Assembly (NCBI GenBank): GCA_029204225.1
Contig: CM055112.1
Coordinates: 1,700,346-1,764,345 of the forward strand
DNA from: Diphasiastrum complanatum
Lineage: Eukaryota > Streptophyta > Lycopodiopsida > Lycopodiales > Lycopodiaceae
Length of the DNA: 64,000 nucleotides
Direction: 5' to 3'
Notes under the pieces: generated by a model
The model's database searches: none
What the model saw: only the letters and a program-made list of their open reading frames with translations
Told to the model about the DNA's origin: nothing
Shown: positions 9,668 to 20,056 of the stretch, piece after piece
Numbering within the stretch: the stretch's first letter is position 1
Layout: each line of letters starts with the position of its first letter
Made by a program: the position numbers and the translations under genes

Positions 9668-10620
9668 ATGGACCAGAGCAGAACCCTGATGGACCTCCCT
9701 TTGTACCATATGGATGATATGGCATTCTTGTCCATTAGCGACATCAGAGACGTAATGGATCTCAGAGAGGATGAGATATTATCTCTTTTGTCAAGGATGA
9801 TTTCTGAATTTAGTGATTTTATTGACTTTGATGATAATGACCTCATAGATGGCATCGACTATGAGGACCAAGAAGAATGGGCAAGTGGCACAGATGCCCT
9901 TCAAAGGATGTTATCTGAGAGCAGGGCATATGAGGCTAATATGCCGAGTGAGGAGGAGTTTTTGGCATTTCAGAAAAGGTATCTGCCACCTCCCATATAT
10001 ACTATTCCAGCTGACCAGCAATCGACCATTATTGCTGGTCACAATTTAGAAGTTGCTGGTGTGATCCAAGCTGATGAGGAGGATCTGGTAAGTACACCTT
10101 CTCACAAAAATCATTTACCATTTAACGTGTAACTGATGATTGATCTGCTAGTTTGACTAACACTTGATTATGTGTTGTAGGAAATCGTTGAAATTGATGC
10201 CTTTGCTAGCAGGCATGGAGGATTGAGAGAAAGACAAGGCGGGAGACCAAAGGATGCCTTATTGGCTCATTATTTGAAACATTTTGTAAATAACAAAATT
10301 TGTATTCTTAACGAAAGGTTTTTTGTTAATGCAGGAACCTTGATCATGGCCATCAAGGCCCTATCTTATTTTGCCCAAGGGCATAAATATCCAAAAAATA
10401 CATATAAAATCATTTTTGTCAAAAGAGATGTTGCTCTTAAAATGTTCAATAAAGTGCCAGAAAATGTTCCTATGAGATCATCTGCTCTGGCAATTCTACC
10501 AGGATATATAGATTTGAGCAAAAGGCGATCCACTCGATTTTTGGATCCGTATGATGGGAAAAAGTTCTTTCATGACCACACAGCAAAAATTGTCCTTAGA
10601 GACAATGAGAAAAGAATGAT
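9668..10620 (+). pseudogene. Unrecognised two-exon ORF, 3'-truncated by copia
   Basis: From ATG 9668 an acidic protein (DIRDVMDLREDEILSLL, FDDNDLIDGIDYEDQEEW) runs to 10088. A clean phase-0 intron with donor GTAAGT at 10089 and acceptor TTGTAG ending at 10180 (92 bp) joins it to EIVEIDAFASRHGGLRERQ. The second exon continues through GRPKDALLAHYLKHFVNNK and ALAILPGYIDLSKRRSTRF until a copia reverse transcriptase begins near 10620. I do not recognise the family. Divergent orientation to the Ulp1-like frame and closeness to the TNP2 remains suggest either a second CACTA gene or a captured host fragment. Both exons are open over their whole length, which is unusual among the decayed neighbours. 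Confidence 0.5.
10089..10180 (+). other. Predicted intron
   Basis: GTAAGT donor after the in-frame codon CTG and a T-rich acceptor ending TTGTAG before GAA. Removal keeps one frame across both exons. AT-rich, 92 bp, typical of plant introns. Confidence 0.6.
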
Positions 10621-11757
10621 TTATGCAAATTGCACAAGGCACTATACGGTCTGAAGCAAGCTTCAAGGGCCTGGTATGATAGAATAAATCATTTCTTGTT
10701 GCAGTACGACTTTACCTCCTGCACCGCAGATTCAAATGTGTATCTAAAATCGAAGGGGCCAAGCTATCTATAATAGCATTATATGTTGATGATTCCCTAA
10801 TCATCAGCAATTCAAATCAGTTGCTACAAGAAACTAAGTCCTTACTCTCATTAGAGTTTGAGATGATTGATTTAGGCCCAATCCATTACCTAATTGGAAT
10901 GGAGATTCATAGAGATCACGCGAGCAGAAGGGTCACCATAAGCCAACAATCCTACTTAATTAATGTACTTCAAAGATATGGCATGGAGGATTGCAAGCCC
11001 ATAGACACTCCTATGGATCCAAGATACAAACTATCCAAAGACATGTGCCCCAGAACAAATGCAGATCAGCAAAAAATGCGTAATTAGCTTTATCAATCTA
11101 TCATAGGTTCTCTCATGTATTCTATGATTTGCACACAACCTGATCTAGCATATGCTGTAAGCACGCTATCACAATTCATGTCCAATCCAAGCCTGCAACA
11201 CTGGAAAGCTCTACAAAGAGTTTTGAAATACATTCAATCCTCAAAGGACTATGTCTTGAGTTACAACGGGAATACAGAAGCCGCACTCTCTTTGATTACC
11301 TACTAATTCAGATTGGGCAAGAGACATAGATACCAGAAAATCCACCTTTTGTTACATTTGCTTTCTTGCAGGAGGACCCATTTCATGGAATAGCAGAGAT
11401 ACATTTCATTATCCTCTATGCAATCAGAATATGTCGCAGCTACGTCAACAATGAAGGAGATTTTATGGCTTAGAAAACTACTACAGGATCTGAGATTCAC
11501 AAATTGGTCCAACTAAACTCCAGTGTGACAATCAGAGTTGTATAGCTCTGTCATTGAACTGACGAACTCACACAAGGACCAAACATGTAGAAGTTCAACT
11601 TCATTTTCTCAGAGAGAAGGTTCAGAATGAAGATGTTGCACTAAGTTACTATCACACCGATAGTATGCTGGCTGGCATTATGACAAAATCATTGCCAAGG
11701 GACAAACATTCTACTTTAGTAGAATTGTTAAATCTCAATTTGAGTCCAAATTCATAG
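10620..11757 (+). pseudogene. Copia-4 pol fragment (RT end and RNase H)
   Basis: The 3' part of a copia pol, joined abruptly to the preceding ORF. It starts within KLHKALYGLKQASRAWYDRIN (about 10629), then ALYVDDSLII with intact YVDD (near 10781), IGMEIHRDHASRRVTISQQSYL, the MYSMICTQPDLAYAVSTLSQFMSNPS segment of RNase H (11115 on) and a C-terminal HTDSMLAGIMTKSLPRDKH (about 11655-11710). A frame change near 10772, in-frame stops near 11085 and 11303 and further shifts after 11310 inactivate it. Everything upstream (gag, protease, integrase) is missing. A polypurine tract and an LTR follow directly. Confidence 0.88.
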
Positions 11758-11767
11758 CAGCAAGCTT

Positions 11768-11776
11768 AAGGGGGAG
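11768..11776 (+). other. Polypurine tract of Copia-4
   Basis: AAGGGGGAG lies immediately 5' of TGTTGGAATT, the start of the LTR. Position and composition are typical for copia elements. Confidence 0.75.
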
Positions 11777-12644
11777 TGTTGGAATTCTAATCTTCTCCTA
11801 CTCATCCCTTCACCCTCCTTCTACTCTCAAGAATTCTATCTCTCCAAATTCGTCTGCAGAATTACATGCAAAGTTGAATAAGGTAGAACCGCAAAGTCAT
11901 CACCAGATTACGGTCTGACAGAAGGGAACCGTTAAAACAACGTTTATAGAGAAGCACGACAAACCACAAACTGCAAAACCACAGGGAGTCGTTAAAAATT
12001 GTAGATTTCTATCTACGAGCACTTGCGAAATCATCAATGGCAACGAAAGTAAAATCTTGTTGACCACCACAAGTGACCTTCTTACGACCTCCTACGAATG
12101 ACCAGAGTCAACTCTCCTCAACTATTTAAATGTAAGCAACCTACTTATGATTATCAACGAAGTCGACCAGCAACAACAATTTGCGAGTTCCTATGAAGTT
12201 AATTGACAACGGTTGACCCATCTCATTGTTTAGCTCCGTAAGTTATCACTTACGGTCATCAACGAAGGAAGCAAACGATCACCTACAAAGCAAAACGATC
12301 AACAACTGATGGAACAACCAGCGGATGTTCAAACGATTATGGATAGACTACGGCCATCACGGCCTACATCTTTGCAATATGACGCATACGGCGGATACGT
12401 TACTCTGTACTTCTCCTCCTTCACGACGCTCTAATAACGGATCTATGGATCTTGTTTAAACGGTTGTTAATCATCTTGTAAACTATAATTACAGTAAATC
12501 AAAAGACTCTGACAACTATAAATATGTATTTAAGCGAAAAGAAGGGGTGATAGATATGCGTTGTTGAGTTGAACAACCTGTATGCATAGAGTAATCAAAT
12601 GACCAAAAAGTCTTAAGTAACTAGCTCCTTAGACTTAGTGATTT

Positions 12645-12679
<35 letters not shown>

Positions 12680-12838
12680 GAACTGTAGCTATTGTTTTGA
12701 ATCTGTAAGTAGGAATACACGCTTATCAGCGTTTATTGTGTTCCGATTCTCTTTTCTATATATACGGATTCGCTACTGTTCAATCTTTATGTTCTTTATT
12801 GAATGTAATTGTCTCTCTCACTATCTTGCACACAAACA
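11777..12838 (+). repeat. Copia-4 LTR (~1.06 kb)
   Basis: It starts TGTTGG after the polypurine tract and ends at ...AACA just before a PBS-like sequence, so it has a 3'-half element upstream and a 5'-half element downstream. A TATA-like CTATAAATATG lies near 12508, and a long (AG)n run near 12649. Length and ends are inferred from flanking signals because only one copy is in the window. Confidence 0.65.
12649..12675 (+). repeat. (AG)n microsatellite
   Basis: About 27 bp of uninterrupted AG repeats inside the Copia-4 LTR, about 140 bp downstream of the TATA-like site. Confidence 0.9.
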
Positions 12839-12851
12839 TGGTTATCAGAGA
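12839..12851 (+). other. Primer-binding site, variant
   Basis: TGGTTATCAGAGA directly follows the LTR end. It is the initiator-Met-tRNA PBS with one extra T and a changed last base. It implies that the LTR is also the 5' LTR of a second, downstream element. Confidence 0.55.
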
Positions 12852-13421
12852 CAGAGGATTGCATGGCTATCCAAGATGCCTAATGCTTCGCAATCCTTTT
12901 GTTACGGTAGTCTCAGACTCCTACTTTGATAACCCAAAAGGGATAGCAAGGTTTTGATTCTGTTCCTAGTCAATCCACGTTCCTGAAATTGCAGTTACTA
13001 TTGTGTTTATTATTTTCTTACTGTTGGTAGAGGCATCATTTTACATCATAATCGCCTCTCATGTTCTGCTTCTGTCATGTTCGTTGCAATCGTAATCCAT
13101 CGTAGACCAAGCATTTCACATCATACACCAACACATGTATCTTTTAGTCAGTGAACGTTTGACCATCACCTTCGGGTCTTCAGTCCTCGAATCTTTAATC
13201 TTTGTGTCCGGGCAGCTCCCTTGTATTTCTACAGACTTGAGCTCAAAAGCTACATACATGACCAGAATCAAGACAATGAGGGATGAACTGCAGTTTATTG
13301 GTGAGCACATACGTGATGTAGAGCTGGTGCACAATGCATTGTGTGGCATTGCATAATCTTATCAGATGTTGTAAGTGGAATAGCATCAAGAGAGAGATTG
13401 CCAACCTTTAACGATGTTAGA
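12852..13421 (+). pseudogene. Copia gag remnant after the Copia-4 LTR
   Basis: An ATG near 12865 is followed by a short broken leader peptide. A 73-codon frame (13135-13356) then ends with MTRIKTMRDELQFIGEHIRDVELVHNALCGIA, the central helix region of UBN2-type gag. After a frame change, VSGIASRERLPTFNDV (13373-13421) continues the same domain. The sequence then stops abruptly. It is the 5' part of a second copia copy sharing the LTR at 11777-12838. Confidence 0.65.
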
Positions 13422-13983
13422 AATTTTTCCGACAAGGGATTGGTCCCACCAGAAAGCCCCAGTGAGTGAAAGGGCCCACACTGCCCTTATGTGAGTGATA
13501 GGATCTATTACCACTTCCAACCCTGAGGGTTGTCCTAATCACCCCGTACTCCCAATCAATGAGACTTTTCCAGGCTCTCAGAAGTATGATTGCAAGGATA
13601 TCGACTATTGAGTCCTCAAAGTTCTTCTCAATGTGGTAGAAGTGAGAGAATGACTTCCCGTCATTCTATGAGGTCAGTAGAATATAAAACCATCCTTAGA
13701 ATCAAGTACTAGCTGAACCTTAGATATGGTAAGTAGCAATTCAAAAGAGCAATAAAATGGTTACATCTCTTTTTCGTTCATAGTCGAGGATAGGTAAAAT
13801 AAACGGTTCACGAGATCTAAGGATTTCCCCTAGACGTTCAGCACCAAAGATTGACACAATACGTTGAATGTAAGCAATTTTCTTCCCATTAAGTATTTTA
13901 ATACTCAAGTATGGTGATTGTACATAGGGAATATTTTGATCAACTGGTAAATTTGGTCTAAACATCTCATAGACAATCTCCTT
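13422..13983. other. Anonymous segment
   Basis: No recognised gene. A 74-codon minus-strand frame (13741-13965) reads IVSIFGAERLGEILRSREPFILPILDYERKRDV; it looks protein-like but I cannot place it. The sequence changes character at 13422, where the copia gag stops, and at 13984, where repeat R begins. Confidence 0.35.
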
Positions 13984-14322
13984 TCAGAAATGATAATTAA
14001 CTAAAGTCTTTTTTAGAATCCACAAATAATCATAGATGCAAATGAGTAGCCGTAACAGGAAAACTAAAGTCACTATACACATTGATAGTCAGATTTCATT
14101 CATAGAATTCTAGGATGCATAGGAGTGAAATACGTACCATCAAAATGTTAAATCACCAAATGCTTAACCGGAGAAATCTCAGTCATGGGTGTAGTTGCAG
14201 AACTGCTATCACTCAGTAGTATGGATAATGGATCATAGGTACGTGGTCTCCAACTGTAAACACTTCAGTTCTACAGTCAGAAAGTATCGTATGACAGTCT
14301 CTTCTGGACTAGCTCTCAAAAC
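13984..14322 (+). repeat. Dispersed repeat R, left part
   Basis: This segment is repeated in inverse orientation at about 58818-59200. It ends in the target duplication AAAAC (14318-14322) where Copia-5 begins. The repeat resumes at 24307, so R was one unit of about 1.64 kb before the insertion. Its class is unknown; it could be a long LTR. Confidence 0.7.
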
Positions 14323-14983
14323 TGATGTGAACGTTGAACAATTCGGATGGATTTCAGATATGATTGCTGGTCACTGCCAACTGTATCATTCCTTCAATCC
14401 TCCAGAATGTAGACAGACATTGTTGATCTACGTTTTTTGATTAACACAACATTCAACAGAATTCAACCAGTGTGTGGAATTGATAAAATGAGTGAATGAG
14501 ATACACAAACGATGCAGACAACAATTCATTCAAAATTAGACAAGATACGAGTGATATGTGCATAATAGCTATAGTATCATCTATAGATCTTCTTGTTTTC
14601 TTGCGATGTATGACAAACCCACACAACATGTCGGCGTGACAGAAATGGCGCTCTCCCACGAGTAATGTCTCGCTTACTAGTTGACTTGTTGGATCTCTGT
14701 GGATCCTACTTACAAAACTTGTCTCGCTCACATGCGGACTTCAATTCTATGTTCTATTTGTGTGTCTTGCTTACTAGCATTAGACATCTTGTATTTTGCA
14801 TCAACTAGAAGGTATATAGTCACGTTGTGTAACTTCTAGATTAGAGTGATTAAACATCTACAACTACTCATGAATTACAAGAGTGGCGGATTAGCCATGA
14901 CTTAGAGTGCCTCACGTCTTTTCGTCAGAGTGAGGGCTGAAAGCTAGCAAAGCTTTGGTGATAGAAACGTTTTGTTTCTTCAG
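14323..14983 (-). repeat. Copia-5 3' LTR
   Basis: 661 bp, reading TGAAGAAAC...GTTCACATCA on the minus strand, so it has TG...CA ends. A purine-rich GAGAGAGAGC tract precedes it, as expected of a polypurine tract. About 74 bp of its other end are repeated at 19179-19252. Confidence 0.75.
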
Positions 14984-14990
14984 CTCTCTC

Positions 14991-17900
14991 TCAAAGCATG
15001 ATAGCTTGATGACTCCAAGACTTCTCCTCTCTCTCAAAAAGACTTTTGTCTAGGGCTTTTGTGAAAATATTAGCAACCATGTCTTTCGTCCCAATGAAGG
15101 TGGTCTGCAGCATCTTCTTTCCAATCAGATCTCTGATCAAGTGGTACTTAATCGTGATGTGTTTCGTCCTTGAGTGGAATACAGGATCTTTCATTAGATG
15201 TATTGCAAATGTATTGTCCATCTACAAAATCAGAGGCTCACTCTTTGTTTCACCTAGTTTGTCAAGGAACCGTTTGAGCCAAATGATTCCATTAGCCATC
15301 TTTGCTGATGCAACGTACTCTGCTTCGCAAGATGATTGAGCCACAAAGGTCTGTTTCTTGTTGACCCAGCCGCTCCTGACGCGATGGTCCATCCTTCTGA
15401 GACACTTTTACAATCATCCTTGAGAGATGCCCAACTAGCATCACTGTAGGAAAGCATATGGAACCATGCATCACGACATTAACACAAGTCATAATCTCTC
15501 GTTAATTGATGATATTGCAAAATTTGTTTTGCAATCTTTCAATGTGTCAAGCCAGGATTCGTCCAAAATTGGCTCATCCTGAACACTGCATAAGCAATGT
15601 CAGAACATGTGTTGTCTGCAAGGTACATCAACGAACCTATCAGCTTCCTGTAAGGGGTGAGTTGCATTAGTTCTCTCTCTTCTTTAGTCCTTTGACAATC
15701 ATCGTTCGTGAATACCATTTCTACGAGCATTGGAGTATTCGATCCTTTGCAATTTAGCATCCCGAAATCCTCTAGGATTTTCTGGGTGTATCTGGACTGA
15801 TGAAGTTACAATTTACCTCTCTCATAGTCCCTATCAATCTGCAAGCCAAGGTAACACCTGGCTTCTCCTAGATCCACAATCTCAAAATGTTTCAAGATGT
15901 CTTCCTTCACTTCAACAATCAAGTATCAGAGTGTCGTCCACATACATAGCCACAATGATAATTTTCCCATCTATGATTCTCACATATATATTGAAATCAG
16001 CCATCAGTCGCTTGAATTCTAATGATTTTAGGACTTGATCTTTCTTTTTGTACCATTGTCGAGCTGATTGTTTCAGACCGTAGATACTTCTATACATTCT
16101 GCATGCATAATCAGGAAGTGAATTCGAGACGTCTCATGGAGGTTGATCCATTTAGACCTCTTCGTCTAATTCACCATGCAAGAAGGTTGTCTTCTCGTCC
16201 ACAATGTGGATCCTGAGGTCATAAGCAGTTCCATATGCAAATAACAATCGTAGGGACAAATGTTTCATGACAGGAGAGAAGGTTGCAGAGTAGTCAATAC
16301 CATATCTTTGAGAAAATCCCTTCGCTACCAATCTTGCCTTGTATTTTGAGACATTTCCATCTGGTCCATACTTGAGCTTGAATATCCATTTGTATTTAAC
16401 AGCCTTGCGCTTATGTGGTAATGGCTGCAACGTCCATACCTGGTTCTTCCTCATGGATTCCATCTCCTCGTTCATGGCTTGGATCCATTTGTCCTTCTCT
16501 GGAAATTCAATTGCTTCCTCAAAAGTTTGTGGGTCGCCACTGAATCCACGAAACTCTTTTGATGTGGAAGTTGTGCTGCTTGGCACATATCTTGCTGGCG
16601 CTCTTTGTTGTCTTGTTGACCTTCTAGATGATCCTTCTGGGACAGCAATGCCTTTTCCTTTGTCTGCTCTACTAGGTCTGAACCACCTTGGTTTATAGGT
16701 ACTGTAGCAGAAGGTTGCCTCTCGAATCTTTTATCTTCTGATTCGTCACTCGAATGCAAAGAGCCTCAAAAATCTTCGTTTTCGTGTTCATCTTCCGCTC
16801 CCTCTATCACTAGTGGCAAATCATAGTACTATCTTTCCAGAACCTCATAGTTGATAGGACCATCATTGGTGATTGTCCTACTCTCATCAAATCTGACATC
16901 TCTCACTCTTTTCACAGTGTTCGTGTCTAGCATGTGGACTTTGTAGTATCACAAAATATTGCCATATCCTACTAGAAAAACTTGTTCAACTTTCTCATCA
17001 AGCTTCTTTTGAAGCTTATTAGGAATATGTGTAAGTTACACAACCAAAGATTTTGATGTGAGACAGGTTGGGCTTTCTACCCCACCATAATTCGTGTGGT
17101 TTTGTATGAGGGACACCAAACTTTCCTGTCATGTTTTGGATGTACGCAGTTGTAGCTATTGCTTCAGCCCACAGTATTCTTGGAACTTTTGAGTAGGCCA
17201 TCATGCATCTGACAGCTTCCATCAGGGTCCTATTCTTTCATTTTACAACACCGTTGTGCTATGGTGTGTAAGCTGCAATCCTTTTGTGAATGATACCACG
17301 ATTATTACAGAAGTCAATGAAGTGATTCAAGATATATTCACCACCTCAATCTGTCCTGATCTGCTTCATCTTGTTGTCAGTGCATCTCTCTGTCCAATTC
17401 ATGTACTCTGTGAATTTGTCAAGTGCTTCTGATTTGTTTTGAGTCATATGTCAGAATGTACTAACTCCAGAATCCTGGTTGTCCTATAGGAGTCTTTGAC
17501 AAATGGAGTGTGTGACATCTTACCCTTCAGACATGCATCACAGGTGGTCAAACTGGTTGCATTCGAGATGCTGACCCCTGTTATTGCTCCATGATGGCTT
17601 GCTTGGTAAAGTGCCATTGAGTTCATGTGGCATAGTCTCTTGTGCCACAGAGTGTCTAGCGAATCATCATGAGTCTCATGCACTTGATCTGCAAGCATGT
17701 GTACCTTCAGGTGATATAGATTATCTTTTCTTTCGCCTTGAGTGATCAGGGTACTAGTACTGACATCAATCACGTTGCATGCTTCATCAGAAAACGTCAC
17801 ACGCATCCATTCATCAACTATTCTTCCCACAAAAAGCAAGTCTTGCTGCAGTGTAGGCATGAACAGAACGTCTTTGAGTCATCTGTCTCTGCCATTGCTG

Positions 17901-18133
17901 TTGAGTCATAGTGAACCAATATCGTTCACTTAATGTTTTGATCCATCTCCAAGAACTATGAATCTTGATGGATTTGCACTTCGGAAATCATACATAATTT
18001 GTCTTGATTTCATGAAGTAAGAGGTAGCTCTTGAGTCTAGGATCACCTCATGTGTGTCAGGCGTTGACGCTGCACACACGTCTGCACAAATGTAGGCAGT
18101 CGAACAATTTCTGTTTGATCTCTCTTTGCCCAT
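14991..18133 (-). pseudogene. Copia-5 pol (protease to RNase H), broken
   Basis: Read on the minus strand in broken frames. Protease-like EVILDSRATSYFM, with the active-site Gly changed (D-S-R), is near 18050. GAG-pre-integrase DTLWHKRLCHMN is near 17635, and integrase C-terminal KPHELWWGRKPNLSHIKIFGC near 17070. Reverse transcriptase follows: WIQAMNEEMESMRKNQVWTLQPLP...KWIFKLKYGPDG (16.3-16.5 kb), a decayed VDEKTTFLHGELDE, and MYVDDTLIL near 15920. RNase H shows VLSYSDASWASLKDD (about 15430) and VFHSRTKHITIKYHLIRD (about 15150). Multiple stops and frame changes mean no full product is possible. The domain order is that of Ty1/copia. Confidence 0.85.
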
Positions 18134-18190
18134 TTTTTAACTCTCTGGCTCCTCGACATAGGACAAACTATTACTGTTCTCCTGTATGTT

Positions 18191-19071
18191 CTATGATGAT
18201 TTGTTTTTTGAGTTCAGACGATAGACCATGGCTACATGACCTTTCTTGTGGCAGTGGATACACTCAATCTTTGGATTGAGCCAGCACATATCGACTGTGT
18301 GCCCATCACGTCTGCATCTCACGTAGGTCTTCTTTTCTCCACTTTGCTGTTTCGACCTCCCTTTGTTCTTCCACTTGCCTTTGCTAGTTCCCTCTGCTTG
18401 GTGATCATGATCATGCCTTTGATTTGACTCCCTCTTAGGCTTGAATTGTTTCTTGGTCCTTTCTTTATTGTCATAGAGGGCTTGATGAGAACCATCCTCG
18501 TGATCAAGGTGCTTTCTAGCCTCAACTTTCTCTCGAATCTCGACAATTGCCTTTTCGAGGGTCATTGTAGGATCTTTCGCGAGCAGGGTTCTGGTTGTCT
18601 AGAAAGATCTAGGTAAGGCTCTCAACAAGTAAGTGAGCTGTTTCTCTACCGACACTGCGTTCTCTGCTCTAGAGTTGTGTAGTGACAAGAATAGATCCTT
18701 CATCTTCCTTACAAAAGAAGTGGGATCTTTGCCACCCACTACAGGTTCGTTGATCTTTCAACATCATTATTTGATTGCGTGATTTCGTTTGAAATCTCAT
18801 GAGCAGTGTATCCTACATCTCCTTTGCTTTGGAGAGTGTAGCCAGGTCAAGCGTGAGACTATCTTCAATGGATGATGATAGCAAGGCTACTACTCCATTC
18901 ACGTAGTCCTTTGTCTGATGTTGTAGGCATCTCCTCTGTGCCATCCACCCAGGGTAATAAATCTTCACCCTTTAATATCAGCGATGTCTTAACTTTCCAT
19001 GCTAGAAAGTTAGATCCCAACGAATCCAAAATTGTACATATCTTGGATTGTATGCTACTAATTGAAGCCAT
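18191..19071 (-). pseudogene. Copia-5 gag, broken
   Basis: The start MASISSIQSKICTILDSLGSNFLAWKVKTSLIL (19071 downward) is the gag N terminus. The middle is broken. The nucleocapsid part (18565-18191) is basic and ends in two knuckle-like blocks, CRRDGHTVDMC and CIHCHKKGHVAMV, the second lacking its last Cys. About 95 bp separate the start codon from the PBS at 19166-19177. Confidence 0.75.
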
Positions 19072-19165
19072 TGAAGTGTGTTCTCTTTGTTGATGATCGT
19101 TTGTTTGAATGCTTGGCCTCCTGGATCTGATAGCTTTTCGGCTATGTCAGACTATGACAAAGTAG

Positions 19166-19177
19166 GCTCTGATACCA
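19166..19177 (-). other. Primer-binding site of Copia-5
   Basis: GCTCTGATACCA in plus reading is the exact complement of TGGTATCAGAGC, the initiator-Met-tRNA PBS. One base separates it from the LTR start at 19179. Confidence 0.9.
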
Positions 19178-19178
19178 C

Positions 19179-19252
19179 TGATGCGAACGTTGAACAATTC
19201 GGATGGATTTCAGGTATGATTGCTGGTCATTGCCAATTGTATCATTTCTACA
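19179..19252 (-). repeat. Copia-5 5' LTR, surviving inner end
   Basis: It matches the first ~74 bases of the other LTR (14323 on), then diverges at about 19253 where foreign sequence begins. The remaining tip of this LTR appears to be 24294-24306. Confidence 0.75.
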
Positions 19253-19253
19253 A

Positions 19254-20054
19254 TGTAGTATAGCCCTACCGCCTGTCAACAAGGGTTAGATCACTGGATA
19301 GGTACCTAACTATGCATAGATGCTATTTTTAGTTAGTTTCCTACTTCCTCCCTTCACTCTATTCACCACTAACACTACTCTCCCTTAACTCTACTCCTAT
19401 ACACTAACATTCTTCATGATTTTGGGTGAAGGGAAAGGATAGAAAAGAAGAGGAAGAGAGAAGAGAAGAGAGAAAGAGAGAGATGAGATGGAGGTTAGCT
19501 CAAATGCTCCAAGTCATTGCTTATGGAGGAATTTTAAATAATCACAAACAAAATGCATGGAAGAAATAGAAATAACAAACAATCACAATAATAGCATAAG
19601 CAAGAGTGATTACCAAATGAGGATGCTCGAGCTCTCAAAATGATAGAGTCTCTTTCTCTCTATTAAGCATGAAAATAGTGTACAAATGGTGCCTATTTAT
19701 AAAATGGGGAAGGCCCTTGCCCCTCAATCCTATTGGCTAATATTCACATTGATCCTATCTATTCATCTTGGACTCAACTTGATCCAAGGGTCCATAGAAA
19801 GTACATTGAAATTCACAAGATTCATGTGAGTCCCAATTCGGACCCATCTCTAAAAAGTAATCTCTAAGTTTAAAAATGACTTTGGGTCTCTAGTTTTATT
19901 TTAATCCCAAGGCCCAAGTCAATTTTATTTTATTTACACTTAAGCTTGCGTGCTCATTGGGCTATGGGCTTACGCACGTAGGATGCCATGCCCTTGCAAC
20001 ACATTTTATTGGACAATTTTATTTATTTACACTTTGTTGGAAATACCCCCAACA
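19254..20054 (-). repeat. LTR-X, minus orientation
   Basis: On the minus strand it reads from 20054 as TGTTGGGGGTATTTCC. A TATA box TTTTATAAATAGG lies near 19702-19690, followed by a pyrimidine/purine-rich R-like region, ending near 19254. The first ~200 bp are repeated in inverse orientation at 23082-23282. The 3' end is inferred from where Copia-5 homology stops. Confidence 0.6.
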
Positions 20055-20056
20055 GG

